DNA from: UBA11540 sp003445125
GTDB taxonomy: Bacteria; Bacillota; Clostridia; Oscillospirales; Ruminococcaceae
Assembly (NCBI GenBank): GCA_937899435.1
Contig: CALBQG010000044.1
Location: 1-40,893, forward strand
Reading direction: 5' to 3'
DNA length: 40,893 nt
Below, piece by piece: positions 8,448 through 16,500 of this stretch. The position numbers were made by a program, and so were the translations under genes. The notes below the pieces were generated by a model, which was not told where the DNA came from, ran no database searches, and saw nothing but the letters and a program-made list of their open reading frames with translations. How positions within the stretch are numbered: position 1 is the first letter of the stretch; each line of letters starts with the position of its first letter.

Positions 8448-9455
8448 ATGAACAAAGTCATTGACGGAAAGAACTATTTTGACGTTTCCGCAGCAATCCG
8501 CGCGGGCGCAAAAGGAAAAGACCGTTTCCCTGAGGACGCAGAAGGGTATTATATTGAACGCGGGTATGTAAATGTGGACGCGGAGACGATGGAGCGCATC
8601 CTCAAACACCCGTTTGCGGGCGACGGCGCGATCCGCTGGGAAGAATTTTTCCCGAATAACTGGCAGTACAACATTGACCAGTTTGACGGCATTCTGCCGA
8701 TCTCCAAGATGAACGATCCGCTGTATGTGCAGATGTGCCTGCCGCACGAACGCAATGCCTTCGGCAACACGAGAAACGCCAACAATAACTTTGAAGTGCT
8801 GAAAAAGACGCCGGGCAACCTGACGGCGCTGTGCGCGATCTATCCGGACAAGACAAGAGAGATTCCCGACGACGCGGTAATCACTCTCTGCTTCGGAGAA
8901 ATGAAGCTGTTGGTGCGTAAAAACGACGGCAACGGCTGGGTAACGTTTGTCGATTCGGTCGGACCGGATAAGGTGCATCCCGGACCTGCGGAACTGGGCA
9001 ATATCTATCCGCTTCCCTGGGTGCTTGAAAACGATCCCAAGCCGGTGAAATCCTATAACGTCGGTTCCGACAAATGGTCGTGGGAAGGCGACCATTTCGA
9101 GATCAGACTCACGGGAGCCGATCTCAATCGCAGAAAATTCAACGACCCGCGCGTGAACGGCGTGGTGTTCCATGCCTGGAGCACTTTCCGCAAGTTTGAC
9201 GCCGATTATGACATCGAAGGCATTGCTGCAGGCTATACCGTCTGGGTGAAGGAACCCGAATGGTCGGGGCTGCTTGCGGGCGATACAGGCGCGGATTGCC
9301 GCCAGGAAAACCACGCGTGCGTGCAGACGTTCTCCAGCCGCTATTTCATCATCACCGATCAGCCGCGGCTGATCTACGGTCACAACGTTGGACCGAAACG
9401 CTACGACGAAATCATGGACAGCAAAAAGGTGTGCGAGCTGCTCGGCATCAAATAA
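8448..9455 (+). CDS. Array family protein 1, subtype A, no signal peptide
   Basis: A 335-residue protein; the start is ATG 8448 because TTTGGAGG lies six bases before it (an in-frame ATG at 8418 has no site). It begins directly with the family domain (MNKVIDGKNYFDVSAA), with no lipobox, hydrophobic segment or Ser/Lys linker, so it should stay in the cytoplasm, unlike its eight neighbours. It carries the subtype A blocks PHERNAFGNT and QTFSSRYF and ends IYGHNVGPKRYDEIMDSKKV. No sigma-A promoter is obvious in the 98-base gap, so it may be read from the GH63-like operon. Function unknown. It could be the ancestral copy, or a copy that lost its signal. Confidence 0.85.
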   Translation: MNKVIDGKNYFDVSAAIRAGAKGKDRFPEDAEGYYIERGYVNVDAETMERILKHPFAGDGAIRWEEFFPNNWQYNIDQFDGILPISKMNDPLYVQMCLPHERNAFGNTRNANNNFEVLKKTPGNLTALCAIYPDKTREIPDDAVITLCFGEMKLLVRKNDGNGWVTFVDSVGPDKVHPGPAELGNIYPLPWVLENDPKPVKSYNVGSDKWSWEGDHFEIRLTGADLNRRKFNDPRVNGVVFHAWSTFRKFDADYDIEGIAAGYTVWVKEPEWSGLLAGDTGADCRQENHACVQTFSSRYFIITDQPRLIYGHNVGPKRYDEIMDSKKVCELLGIK

Positions 9456-9462
9456 TTCCCGA

Positions 9463-9488
9463 AAGCGGACAGGAAACTGCCCGCTTTT
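9463..9488 (+). terminator. Terminator of array gene 1
   Basis: AAGCGG-A-CAG / GAAA / CTG-C-CCGCTT hairpin followed by a short T-run; one A/C mismatch. Confidence 0.8.
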
Positions 9489-9518
9489 CGTTATTTTTTG
9501 CGCAAATGCGGAAATTAG

Positions 9519-9546
9519 TTGCATTTTGCTGAAATTCTGCTATAAT
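9519..9546 (+). promoter_or_regulatory. Sigma-A promoter of array gene 2
   Basis: TTGCAT (9519-9524), 16-bp spacer, TATAAT (9541-9546). Confidence 0.85.
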
Positions 9547-9588
9547 TCAAGGTGATTTTATGTATTTTTACAAAAAGCAGGAGGCACT

Positions 9589-10791
9589 ATGAAAAAAACG
9601 GGAATCTGGCTGCTGGCGGGAGCATTGCTGTTATGCGGCTGTGACAACACTCCGACAACATCTTCGGCGGAAAATCTCTCCTCCGCGGCGGTGTCGGAAG
9701 AAAGCACAAAGGAAAATTCTTCAGAAAAAGAAAATCCGTCCGAAAGCGTTTCTTCACAGACGGGGGTCAGCACGGTGCTTCTTCGTGAGATCGACGGGGA
9801 GAAGTATTTTGACGTTTCGGCGGCGATGGCGCTCAGCTCAAGCACCAATGATGCCAGCGCCTTCTTTCCCGAACCCGACGGTTTTGTCGGCTATTATATT
9901 GAAGGCGGGGATGTCTGCTCTGTGGACGCGGACACCATGCGCCGTATTCTGAAATACCCCTTCAAGGGCGACGGCGCTATCAAATGGACGGGCTTTGTGC
10001 CGGAAAGCTATACCCAAAATCCCGACCAGTACGACGGCGTGCTGCCGATTTCCAAAATGAACGATCCGCTGTATGTCAATATGTGTATCCCCAACGAACA
10101 ACATTCGTATATGGATACGGTGAGAGGACGTATGAACGCCTCCAATCTGTATGAGATCACCGAACCGTACCGTAAGGCTCTGCCGATCGGCGCGATTTAT
10201 CAGAACCCGGACAAGGAACTTCCCGCAGACGCGGAGATCACCCTCTGCTTCAGCTCGATGCGCCTGGCGGTGAGGATGAAAGACGCGGACGGCTGGACGC
10301 TGCCCATAAACCTGAAAGCACCTGCCGATCTGTGCAATCTTTATCCGCTCCCGTGGCAGCTGGAAGGAGCAGATCCGCCGGTGAAATCCATCCGCAAACC
10401 GGACAGCGATGTGACCTGGGTGGACGATCACTATGAAGTGAAGATGAAGGGATCGGATTTTCAGGGATACGGCAGTAAGGACGAGCGTGTGGAAGGAAGC
10501 GTGCTGCATTTCTGGGGAGAAAACTTCTATTTCAAAAACGGCACCGATGTGCTGGGACTTGCCGCCGCGTATACGGTGTGGGTGAAGGAGCCGGAGTGGG
10601 CGTACTATCTGACCGCCGATATCGGCACCGATGTGCGCGAGGACAACGGGCATTGCGAGCAGGCGTTTACGGGAATCAATTTCGCGATCACGGATAAACC
10701 GCGCACGGTCTACGGACACAATGTCGGACCGAAGCGCTACGATGAAGTCATGGACAGCGAAAAGGTGTGCGAGCTGCTCGGAATCCAATAA
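9589..10791 (+). CDS. Array family lipoprotein 2, subtype B
   Basis: A 400-residue lipoprotein preceded by GCAGGAGG. The signal peptide MKKTGIWLLAGALLLCGC gives a lipobox with Cys18, so the mature protein should be lipid-anchored to the outer face of the membrane. A Ser/Thr/Glu-rich linker of about 40 residues lifts the family domain from the surface. The domain begins LREIDGEKYFDVSAA and has the subtype B blocks PNEQHSYMDT, NASNLYEIT and QAFTGINF, ending in VYGHNVGPKRYDEVMDSEKV. It has its own promoter and terminator. No enzymatic motif is seen, and surface ligand binding is the working guess. Confidence 0.85.
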   Translation: MKKTGIWLLAGALLLCGCDNTPTTSSAENLSSAAVSEESTKENSSEKENPSESVSSQTGVSTVLLREIDGEKYFDVSAAMALSSSTNDASAFFPEPDGFVGYYIEGGDVCSVDADTMRRILKYPFKGDGAIKWTGFVPESYTQNPDQYDGVLPISKMNDPLYVNMCIPNEQHSYMDTVRGRMNASNLYEITEPYRKALPIGAIYQNPDKELPADAEITLCFSSMRLAVRMKDADGWTLPINLKAPADLCNLYPLPWQLEGADPPVKSIRKPDSDVTWVDDHYEVKMKGSDFQGYGSKDERVEGSVLHFWGENFYFKNGTDVLGLAAAYTVWVKEPEWAYYLTADIGTDVREDNGHCEQAFTGINFAITDKPRTVYGHNVGPKRYDEVMDSEKVCELLGIQ

Positions 10792-10797
10792 TGCCCC

Positions 10798-10825
10798 GAA
10801 ACGGACAAGAAACTGCCCATTTTTA
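10798..10825 (+). terminator. Decayed terminator of array gene 2
   Basis: This position holds the array's usual hairpin sequence, but substitutions (GGACAAGAAACTGCCC) leave only a short interrupted stem before TTTTT. It is probably a weak terminator, recognised mainly by comparison with its neighbours. Confidence 0.5.
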
Positions 10826-10864
10826 ATTTATTCCTATCCATTTTTGAGGAAATCGAAAAAACTG

Positions 10865-10893
10865 TTGCGGTTTTTCCAAAAAGCTGGTATAAT
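10865..10893 (+). promoter_or_regulatory. Sigma-A promoter of array gene 3
   Basis: TTGCGG (10865-10870), 17-bp spacer, TATAAT (10888-10893). Confidence 0.87.
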
Positions 10894-10936
10894 ACAAAGT
10901 GCGTTTAGACATTTTAACGAAAACATGGAGGGTTTT

Positions 10937-12160
10937 ATGAAGAAAGTAGGAATTGTGCTGCTCGCGGCAATGATGCTGCTGTGCAGTTGCAACGAAACAC
11001 CGGCAACGTCTTCTGCCGACAACACCTCTTCCGCGACTGTGTCGGAGGGAACTTCGTCGGTCAAAGACACCTCGTCGAAGAAAGACAATTCGTCCAAAAA
11101 CACTTCGTCGTGGACGCTGGATGTGGCGGCATTCGTCCGTGAAATCGACGGAGAAAAGTATTTTGACGTTTCGGCGGCAGCCGCAGCAAGCCCGCGCCGT
11201 CCCGACGACAGCGAGTTCTTCCCCGAACTGGACGGCTTTGTCGGTTACTACATTGAAAAAGGCGTGTATACCGTGGATGCCGATACCATGTACCGCATTA
11301 TTGAGTGCGACTTCAAGGGCGACGGCTCCATCAAATGGACAGGCTTCAAGACCGACAACTGGCAGGAAAACGGCGATCCGTTTGACGGAATTCTGCCGAT
11401 TTCCAAGATTCACGACCCGCTGTATCAGCAACTCTGCCTTCCGCATGAGCGCAACGCCTTCGGCGGAACGAAGAACGGCAACAACAACTTTGAGATTCTC
11501 GAAAAGACCAAAGGAAACCTGACGGCTCTCTGCGCCATCTACCTGGACAAAGAGCAGGCGGACAATCTGCCGGATGACGCCGTGATCACGCTGTGCTTCG
11601 GCAAAATGAAGCTGGCAGTCTGCAAAGACGACGGCAAGGGCTGGTTTGTGGCGAGCGACTCGGTCGGACCCGACGGCACGCACCCCGGACCGGCTTCCCT
11701 CGGAAACATCTACCCGATTCCGTGGACACTGGAAAACGACAAGAACCCGGTCAAACCGTACAATGTCGGACAGTCCAATGTCACCTGGGTGGACGATCAC
11801 TATGAGGTCAAGATCACCGGTGCGGACATCAAGGGCAAAAAGTTCACCGATTCCCGCGTGACCTGGGCTGTGTTCCACACCTGGAGCACCTTCTATAACT
11901 TCGATGCCGAAAACAGCATCCTCGGACTTGCCACAGCGTATACCGTGTGGGTGAAAGAACCCGAATGGTCGGGCTTCCTCGCGGGCGATACCGGCGCCGA
12001 TGTCAGACAAGACGGACAGTATTGCCACCAGACGTTCTCCAGCCGTTATTTCGTCATCACCAACGAGCCGAAGATGGTCTACGGACACAACGTCGGACCG
12101 AAGCGTTACGACGAAGTGATGGACAGCGAGAAGGTTTGCCAGCTTCTGGAAATCAAATAA
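10937..12160 (+). CDS. Array family lipoprotein 3, subtype A
   Basis: A 407-residue lipoprotein. The start is ATG 10937 with ATGGAGGG just upstream; the frame stays open far upstream but overlaps gene 2 and the promoter. The signal peptide ends MMLLCSC with Cys18. A long linker rich in Ser, Thr, Lys and Asp (about residues 19-70) precedes the domain, which starts FVREIDGEKYFDVSAA. Subtype A blocks are PHERNAFGGTKNGNNN, GNLTALCAIYLD and QTFSSRYFVIT. It ends with MVYGHNVGPKRYDEVMDS. It is independently transcribed. Its closest relatives in the array are the proteins at 8448 and 13648 by block pattern, not the adjacent subtype B genes. Confidence 0.86.
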   Translation: MKKVGIVLLAAMMLLCSCNETPATSSADNTSSATVSEGTSSVKDTSSKKDNSSKNTSSWTLDVAAFVREIDGEKYFDVSAAAAASPRRPDDSEFFPELDGFVGYYIEKGVYTVDADTMYRIIECDFKGDGSIKWTGFKTDNWQENGDPFDGILPISKIHDPLYQQLCLPHERNAFGGTKNGNNNFEILEKTKGNLTALCAIYLDKEQADNLPDDAVITLCFGKMKLAVCKDDGKGWFVASDSVGPDGTHPGPASLGNIYPIPWTLENDKNPVKPYNVGQSNVTWVDDHYEVKITGADIKGKKFTDSRVTWAVFHTWSTFYNFDAENSILGLATAYTVWVKEPEWSGFLAGDTGADVRQDGQYCHQTFSSRYFVITNEPKMVYGHNVGPKRYDEVMDSEKVCQLLEIK

Positions 12161-12184
12161 GTCTGAAAATCAAAACAAAGAGAG

Positions 12185-12212
12185 AAACGGACAGGAAACT
12201 GTCCGTTTTTTT
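12185..12212 (+). terminator. Terminator of array gene 3
   Basis: Perfect 10-bp stem AAACGGACAG / GAAA / CTGTCCGTTT followed by TTTT. Confidence 0.92.
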
Positions 12213-12244
12213 GTAAATTCCGTCAGAGTTTTCGGCACTTTCCG

Positions 12245-12273
12245 TTGATTTTTTCGGAACTTTCTGCTATACT
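12245..12273 (+). promoter_or_regulatory. Sigma-A promoter of array gene 4
   Basis: TTGATT (12245-12250), 17-bp spacer, TATACT (12268-12273). The 5' leader contains a small hairpin GTGTCA-CTC-TGACAC. Confidence 0.87.
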
Positions 12274-12320
12274 TGTCTGTGTGTCACTCTGACACCGAAA
12301 ACATAGATTGGGAGGAAACT

Positions 12321-13523
12321 ATGAAAAAACTGGGAATTGTGTTGCTCGCGGCAGTACTGCTGCTGTGCGGATGCAACGAAACGACCACCACGTCTTCGGA
12401 CGGCTCGGCGACTGTGTCACAAACGGCAGCGGACACTTCGTCGAAGAAAGCAAATTCGTCAAAGAACACATCCTCATGGACACTGGATGTGGCGGCATTC
12501 ATCCGCGAGATCGACGGTGAAAACTATTTTGACGTCTCGGCGGCAGCCGCGGCAAGCCCGCGCCGTCCGGACGATCGGGACTTTTTCCCCGAACCGGACG
12601 GCTTTGTCGGTTATTACATTGAAAAAGGCGTGTACATAGTGGATGCCGACACCATGTGGCGTGTGCTGAAATGCCCGTTCAAGGGCGACGGCGCGATCAA
12701 ATGGGACAAATTTTCGGTGGACAATTATATGAAAAATCCGGATCAGTATGACGGCGTGCTGCCGATTTCCAAAATGAACGATCCGCTGTATGTGCAAATG
12801 TGCGTGCCGAATGAAACGGCGTCGTACATGGGCACGGCGGGACGCACGGACGTGGAGCCGAAAGGAAGAACCAACGCGTCGAACCTGTACGAATTGACCG
12901 ACCGGTATTTCAACGCGCTGTCCATCGGCGCGATTTATACCAATCCGGAACGCGAAATTCCCGATGATGCACAGATCACCCTGTGCTTCGGAAAAATTCG
13001 CCTTGCGGCGCGCACCAAGGATTCCGACGGCTGGTTTTTGGCGGACGAAGCGGATCCGATGCCGAAGAATATCTATCCGCTTCCGTGGCAGCTGGAAAAT
13101 GACAGCAATCCCGTCAAGGCGTATGCGATCGATCCTGCCCTTATCACACAGGTGGACGACCATTACGAAATCAAACTGACAGGGGCAGACCTCAAGGGTA
13201 AAAATTTCAACGACGAGCGCGTCACGGGAAGTATTCTGCACTTCTGGGGCAAGTTCTTTAATTTTGAAAAGGGAAGCGACGTGCTGGGTGTGGCGGCAAG
13301 CTATACCGTGTGGGTGAAGGAACCCGAATGGTCGGGCAAACTGACGGCAACAATCGGCACGGATATCCGCGGCGAGGGCGGCTATTGTCAGCAGGCGTTT
13401 ACAGGCATCAATTTTGAAGTCACCGATCAGCCGCGCGTGATCTACGGACACAACGTCGGACCGAAGCGCTACGACGAAGTGATGGACAGCCAGAAGGTCT
13501 GCAAACTCATGGGAATCGAATAA
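12321..13523 (+). CDS. Array family lipoprotein 4, subtype B
   Basis: A 400-residue lipoprotein; the start at ATG 12321 follows TTGGGAGG, and upstream in-frame codons overlap the promoter. Lipobox LLLCGC with Cys18, then a Ser/Thr/Lys linker of about 40 residues. Domain blocks are FIREIDGENYFDVSAA, PNETASYMGTAGRTD, NASNLYELTDRYFNAL, IPDDAQITLCF and QAFTGINF, ending IYGHNVGPKRYDEVMDSQ. The stretch after PNE is longer than in genes 2 and 6 and matches the one in the large fusion protein at 16501, which points to a shared origin. It is independently transcribed. Function unknown. Confidence 0.86.
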   Translation: MKKLGIVLLAAVLLLCGCNETTTTSSDGSATVSQTAADTSSKKANSSKNTSSWTLDVAAFIREIDGENYFDVSAAAAASPRRPDDRDFFPEPDGFVGYYIEKGVYIVDADTMWRVLKCPFKGDGAIKWDKFSVDNYMKNPDQYDGVLPISKMNDPLYVQMCVPNETASYMGTAGRTDVEPKGRTNASNLYELTDRYFNALSIGAIYTNPEREIPDDAQITLCFGKIRLAARTKDSDGWFLADEADPMPKNIYPLPWQLENDSNPVKAYAIDPALITQVDDHYEIKLTGADLKGKNFNDERVTGSILHFWGKFFNFEKGSDVLGVAASYTVWVKEPEWSGKLTATIGTDIRGEGGYCQQAFTGINFEVTDQPRVIYGHNVGPKRYDEVMDSQKVCKLMGIE

Positions 13524-13526
13524 AAC

Positions 13527-13554
13527 AAAAACGAGCGGGCAACCGCTCGTTTTT
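13527..13554 (+). terminator. Terminator of array gene 4
   Basis: AAAAACGAGCGG / GCAA / CCGCTCGTTTTT hairpin. It has a different stem and loop from the other array terminators, so this one was replaced or has diverged. Confidence 0.92.
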
Positions 13555-13585
13555 GTAAATTCTACTAAAATTCACCTTTTTGGGG

Positions 13586-13614
13586 TTGTCTTTTTTGAGA
13601 ATTTCAGTTATACT
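13586..13614 (+). promoter_or_regulatory. Sigma-A promoter of array gene 5
   Basis: TTGTCT (13586-13591), 17-bp spacer, TATACT (13609-13614). Confidence 0.85.
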
Positions 13615-13647
13615 TAAGATATCTTCGGAATATTTTGGAGGGTTTTT

Positions 13648-14853
13648 ATGAAAAGAGCAGGGATTGTACTGTTGGCAGCAACGCTGCTGCTGTGCAGCTG
13701 CAACGAAACGCCCGCCGGTTCCTCTTCGGGAGACACTTCTTCGGCGGTGAGTTCGGAGGCGGTTGCGGAAACTTCCTCAAAGAAAAACAATGCCTCGTGG
13801 ACGCTGGTGGTCGAGAACTATCTCCGCGAAATCGACGGCGAGAAGTATTTTGACGTTTCGGCGGCTGCTGCGGACGGACCGCGCCGTGCGCTGGATGATA
13901 TGTATTTTCCGGAAGTGGACGGCTTTGTCGGTTATTATATCGAAAAAGGCGTTTATCTTGTGGAATCCGACACGATGCTTCGCGTGCTGAACTACCCCTT
14001 TAAGGGCGACGGCGCGATCAAATGGGACGGATTCAAGCCGGAAGGGTATTTCCAGAATCCCGATCAGTTTGACGGCGTGCTGCCGATTTCCAAAATGAAC
14101 GATCCGATGTATCTGGAAATGTGCCTCCCGCATGAACGCAATGCCTTCAGCGGCACCAAAAATGCGAACGTGAACTACGAGATTGTCGCGGATCACCGCA
14201 CGCTCACGCCGCTGATTGCGATTTATCTGGACGAAGAAAAAGAAGATCAGATTCCCGATGACGCGGTGATCACCCTGTGCTTCGGTGAATTCAAGCTCCT
14301 CGCCTGCAAAAACGACGGCAAGGGCTGGTTTGTGGCACTTAATTCCATGGGAGACGCCGAACACCACGGTCCTTCCGATCTCGGCACGATCTGCCCGATT
14401 CCGTGGACGCTCGGCAGCGCCGATCCGCCGGCATCGCCGTACAATGTCACGCATACGAATCCGAAGCTCCTGCAGTGGGTGGACGATCACTTTGAAATTC
14501 AGCTTACGGGTGCCGATTTCAAGGGCAAAAAATTCAACGACGATCGTGTGGAACGCGCGGTGCTTCATTCGTGGGGAAGCCCGTTCTATGAGTTTGAAAA
14601 CGGCGACGATATTTTGGGCATTGCCGCCGGTTATACCGTGTGGGTAAAGGAACCCGAATGGTCGGGATTTTTGGCGGGAGACACCGGCGCGGATGCGCGA
14701 AAAGAAAACGGCGACTGTGTGCAGACGTTTTCGAGCCGTTATTTTGTCATCACTGATCAGCCGCGGGTGATCTACGGTCATAACGTCGGACCGAAGGCGT
14801 ATGACGAGGTCATGGACAGCGAAAAGGTGTGCAAACTGTTGGGAATAAAGTGA
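13648..14853 (+). CDS. Array family lipoprotein 5, subtype A
   Basis: A 401-residue lipoprotein preceded by TTTGGAGGG. The signal peptide MKRAGIVLLAATLLLCSC has Cys18; a Ser/Glu/Lys linker follows to about residue 52. Domain blocks are YLREIDGEKYFDVSAA, PHERNAFSGTKNANVN, IPDDAVITLCF and QTFSSRYFVITDQPR. The segment after NYEI (VADHRTLTPLIAIYLDEE) differs from the GNLTALCAIY of the other A members. A WSG-then-AGDTGAD motif, common to subtype A, follows TVWVKEPE. It is independently transcribed. Function unknown. Confidence 0.86.
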   Translation: MKRAGIVLLAATLLLCSCNETPAGSSSGDTSSAVSSEAVAETSSKKNNASWTLVVENYLREIDGEKYFDVSAAAADGPRRALDDMYFPEVDGFVGYYIEKGVYLVESDTMLRVLNYPFKGDGAIKWDGFKPEGYFQNPDQFDGVLPISKMNDPMYLEMCLPHERNAFSGTKNANVNYEIVADHRTLTPLIAIYLDEEKEDQIPDDAVITLCFGEFKLLACKNDGKGWFVALNSMGDAEHHGPSDLGTICPIPWTLGSADPPASPYNVTHTNPKLLQWVDDHFEIQLTGADFKGKKFNDDRVERAVLHSWGSPFYEFENGDDILGIAAGYTVWVKEPEWSGFLAGDTGADARKENGDCVQTFSSRYFVITDQPRVIYGHNVGPKAYDEVMDSEKVCKLLGIK

Positions 14854-14854
14854 T

Positions 14855-14885
14855 AAAAACGGACGGGGAACCGTCCGTTTTTTTG
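14855..14885 (+). terminator. Terminator of array gene 5
   Basis: AAAACGGACGG / GGAA / CCGTCCGTTTT hairpin followed by TTT. Confidence 0.92.
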
Positions 14886-14896
14886 TATAATTTTTC

Positions 14897-14925
14897 TTGA
14901 TTTTTGCAGATGCATCTGCTATACT
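14897..14925 (+). promoter_or_regulatory. Sigma-A promoter of array gene 6
   Basis: TTGATT (14897-14902), 17-bp spacer with a TGCAGATGCATCTGC palindrome in it, TATACT (14920-14925). The leader has an AATGCCG-TTT-CGGCATT hairpin. Confidence 0.85.
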
Positions 14926-14983
14926 GGAAATGTTTGTATAAATGCCGTTTCGGCATTAAAAAACAATCAGACGGGAGGATTGC

Positions 14984-16177
14984 ATGAAAAGATTGGGAGT
15001 GGCGCTGCTGGCGGCGATTCTGCTGCTGTGCGGCTGTGAAAATGCACAAACGACATCTTCGGAAAAGAACGGCTCGGAAACCGTGTCGGAGACGGCGTCG
15101 AAAAAAGACAATTCGTCAAAAAAGAATACGTCCTCGTGGACGCTGAATGTCGCGGACTATATTCGCGAAATCGACGGCGAGAAATATTTTGACGTTTCGG
15201 CGGCGGCTGCCGATGCTCCGCGCCGTCCGACGGACGACGAGTTTTTCCCCGAAGCTGACGGTTTTGTCGGTTATTACATTGAAAAAGGCGTCTATCTTTT
15301 GGATCGCGACACAATCCTGCGCGTAGTCGAATATCCGTTCAAAGGCGACGGCGCAATCAAATGGGTGGATTTCAAGCCGGATTGGATTGAATGCGACGAC
15401 CAGTTCGACGGAGTTCTGCCGATTTCGAGAATGAGCGATCCGCTGTACGTGGATATGTGTCTGCCAAACGAGGAAATCATAGACCGTACCAACGCGACCA
15501 ATATGTATGCAGTGGCGGATGATTACAGAAATGCACTTCCGATTGCCGGCATCGCCTTGGCTCAAGGAAAAAGCCTGCCGGAGGATGCGGAGATTACCCT
15601 CTGCTTCGGACCGATCAGGCTGTACGCGCGCACGAAGGACTCTGACGGCTGGTTTATCGCTTCGGATATGATGGCAAAGCCGGTGAATATCTACCCGCTG
15701 CCGTGGACGCTGGAAAATGACGAGAATCCTGTCCATAGCCAGCGGATTGCCGAAGATCGGATCACGGAAGTGGATGGACATTACGAAGTCAAACTGTACG
15801 GCGGGGACTTCACGGGCGCGTCCTTTGACGACGAACGCGTGGAATCAAGCATCCTGCACTTCTGGGGCGATTTCTATTACTATGACCACGGAACGGACAT
15901 TCTGGGCTTGGCGTCGAGCTATGTGGTGTGGGTGAAGGAGCCGGAATATGCGGGCTATCTGGTCGCCGGAGGTGCAGGTACAGATCTGCGCGGAAATAAT
16001 ATTGCCACGCAGCAGGCGTACAACGGCAGAAATGCTACCATCACGACCGAACCCACGATTGCCATCGGACACAATGTCGGACCGAAGAATTACGATACCA
16101 TCATGAACAGCGAGCAGCTGCAAAAGTTGATGGAAATGGACAAGTACTATACCCCAGATCGTTTGCCGACAAAATAA
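14984..16177 (+). CDS. Array family lipoprotein 6, divergent subtype B
   Basis: A 397-residue lipoprotein after GACGGGAGG. Lipobox LLLCGC with Cys18 and a short Ser/Lys linker. The N-terminal blocks are normal (YIREIDGEKYFDVSAA, GYYIEKG). The rest is the most divergent of the array: PNEEIIDRTNATNMY, a GIALAQGK segment, and QQAYNGRNATITTEP in place of the usual QAFTGINF region. The end reads IGHNVGPKNYDTIMNSEQLQ and then carries an extra tail of about 15 residues (MDKYYTPDRLPTK) absent from the others, with loss of the conserved KVC. Its ligand may differ. It is independently transcribed. Function unknown. Confidence 0.85.
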   Translation: MKRLGVALLAAILLLCGCENAQTTSSEKNGSETVSETASKKDNSSKKNTSSWTLNVADYIREIDGEKYFDVSAAAADAPRRPTDDEFFPEADGFVGYYIEKGVYLLDRDTILRVVEYPFKGDGAIKWVDFKPDWIECDDQFDGVLPISRMSDPLYVDMCLPNEEIIDRTNATNMYAVADDYRNALPIAGIALAQGKSLPEDAEITLCFGPIRLYARTKDSDGWFIASDMMAKPVNIYPLPWTLENDENPVHSQRIAEDRITEVDGHYEVKLYGGDFTGASFDDERVESSILHFWGDFYYYDHGTDILGLASSYVVWVKEPEYAGYLVAGGAGTDLRGNNIATQQAYNGRNATITTEPTIAIGHNVGPKNYDTIMNSEQLQKLMEMDKYYTPDRLPTK

Positions 16178-16183
16178 AAGCAG

Positions 16184-16212
16184 AAAACAGACGGGAAACC
16201 GTCTGTTTTTTT
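16184..16212 (+). terminator. Terminator of array gene 6
   Basis: AACAGACGG / GAAA / CCGTCTGTT hairpin followed by TTTTT. Confidence 0.92.
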
Positions 16213-16246
16213 GATAAGTTCTGTGCGATTTTTGATCAGTTTTTTA

Positions 16247-16275
16247 TTGCTTTTTTCCAAATTTTGTGGTATTCT
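16247..16275 (+). promoter_or_regulatory. Sigma-A promoter of array gene 7
   Basis: TTGCTT (16247-16252), 17-bp spacer ending TGG, TATTCT (16270-16275). Confidence 0.8.
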
Positions 16276-16500
16276 GAATTTGTATGTGTTGTTGTTTGTC
16301 GGTGCTGCAAAGCGTAAAAAAAGGCGGGAGACGGCTTTTGTCTGCGGACATTTGCCGATCTGACAACCGCCAGACAGCACGCGATTTTCGGGCACATTGT
16401 CAAACCGAAGAATTGCACAGTCAGAGACAGCACAGGACCCGATCGGATTGAAAGCACAGCGCACACAGCCCTTTCAGACGACCGATGACAGGAGGAAAAT
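16276..16500 (+). other. Long 5' leader of the discoidin fusion gene
   Basis: About 220 bases separate the promoter from the start codon, against 30-60 bases in the other array genes. No riboswitch family is recognised. A frame opening MCCCLSVLQS runs from ATG 16284, right at the expected transcript start, to TGA 16449-16451 (55 codons), but without a ribosome site. The leader ends in GACAGGAGG. Confidence 0.45.

Noticed and set aside
9838..14781. Several 300-420 residue minus-strand frames across the array, similar to each other
   Set aside because: They resemble each other only because the plus-strand genes are paralogous; no starts with ribosome sites or known motifs were seen.
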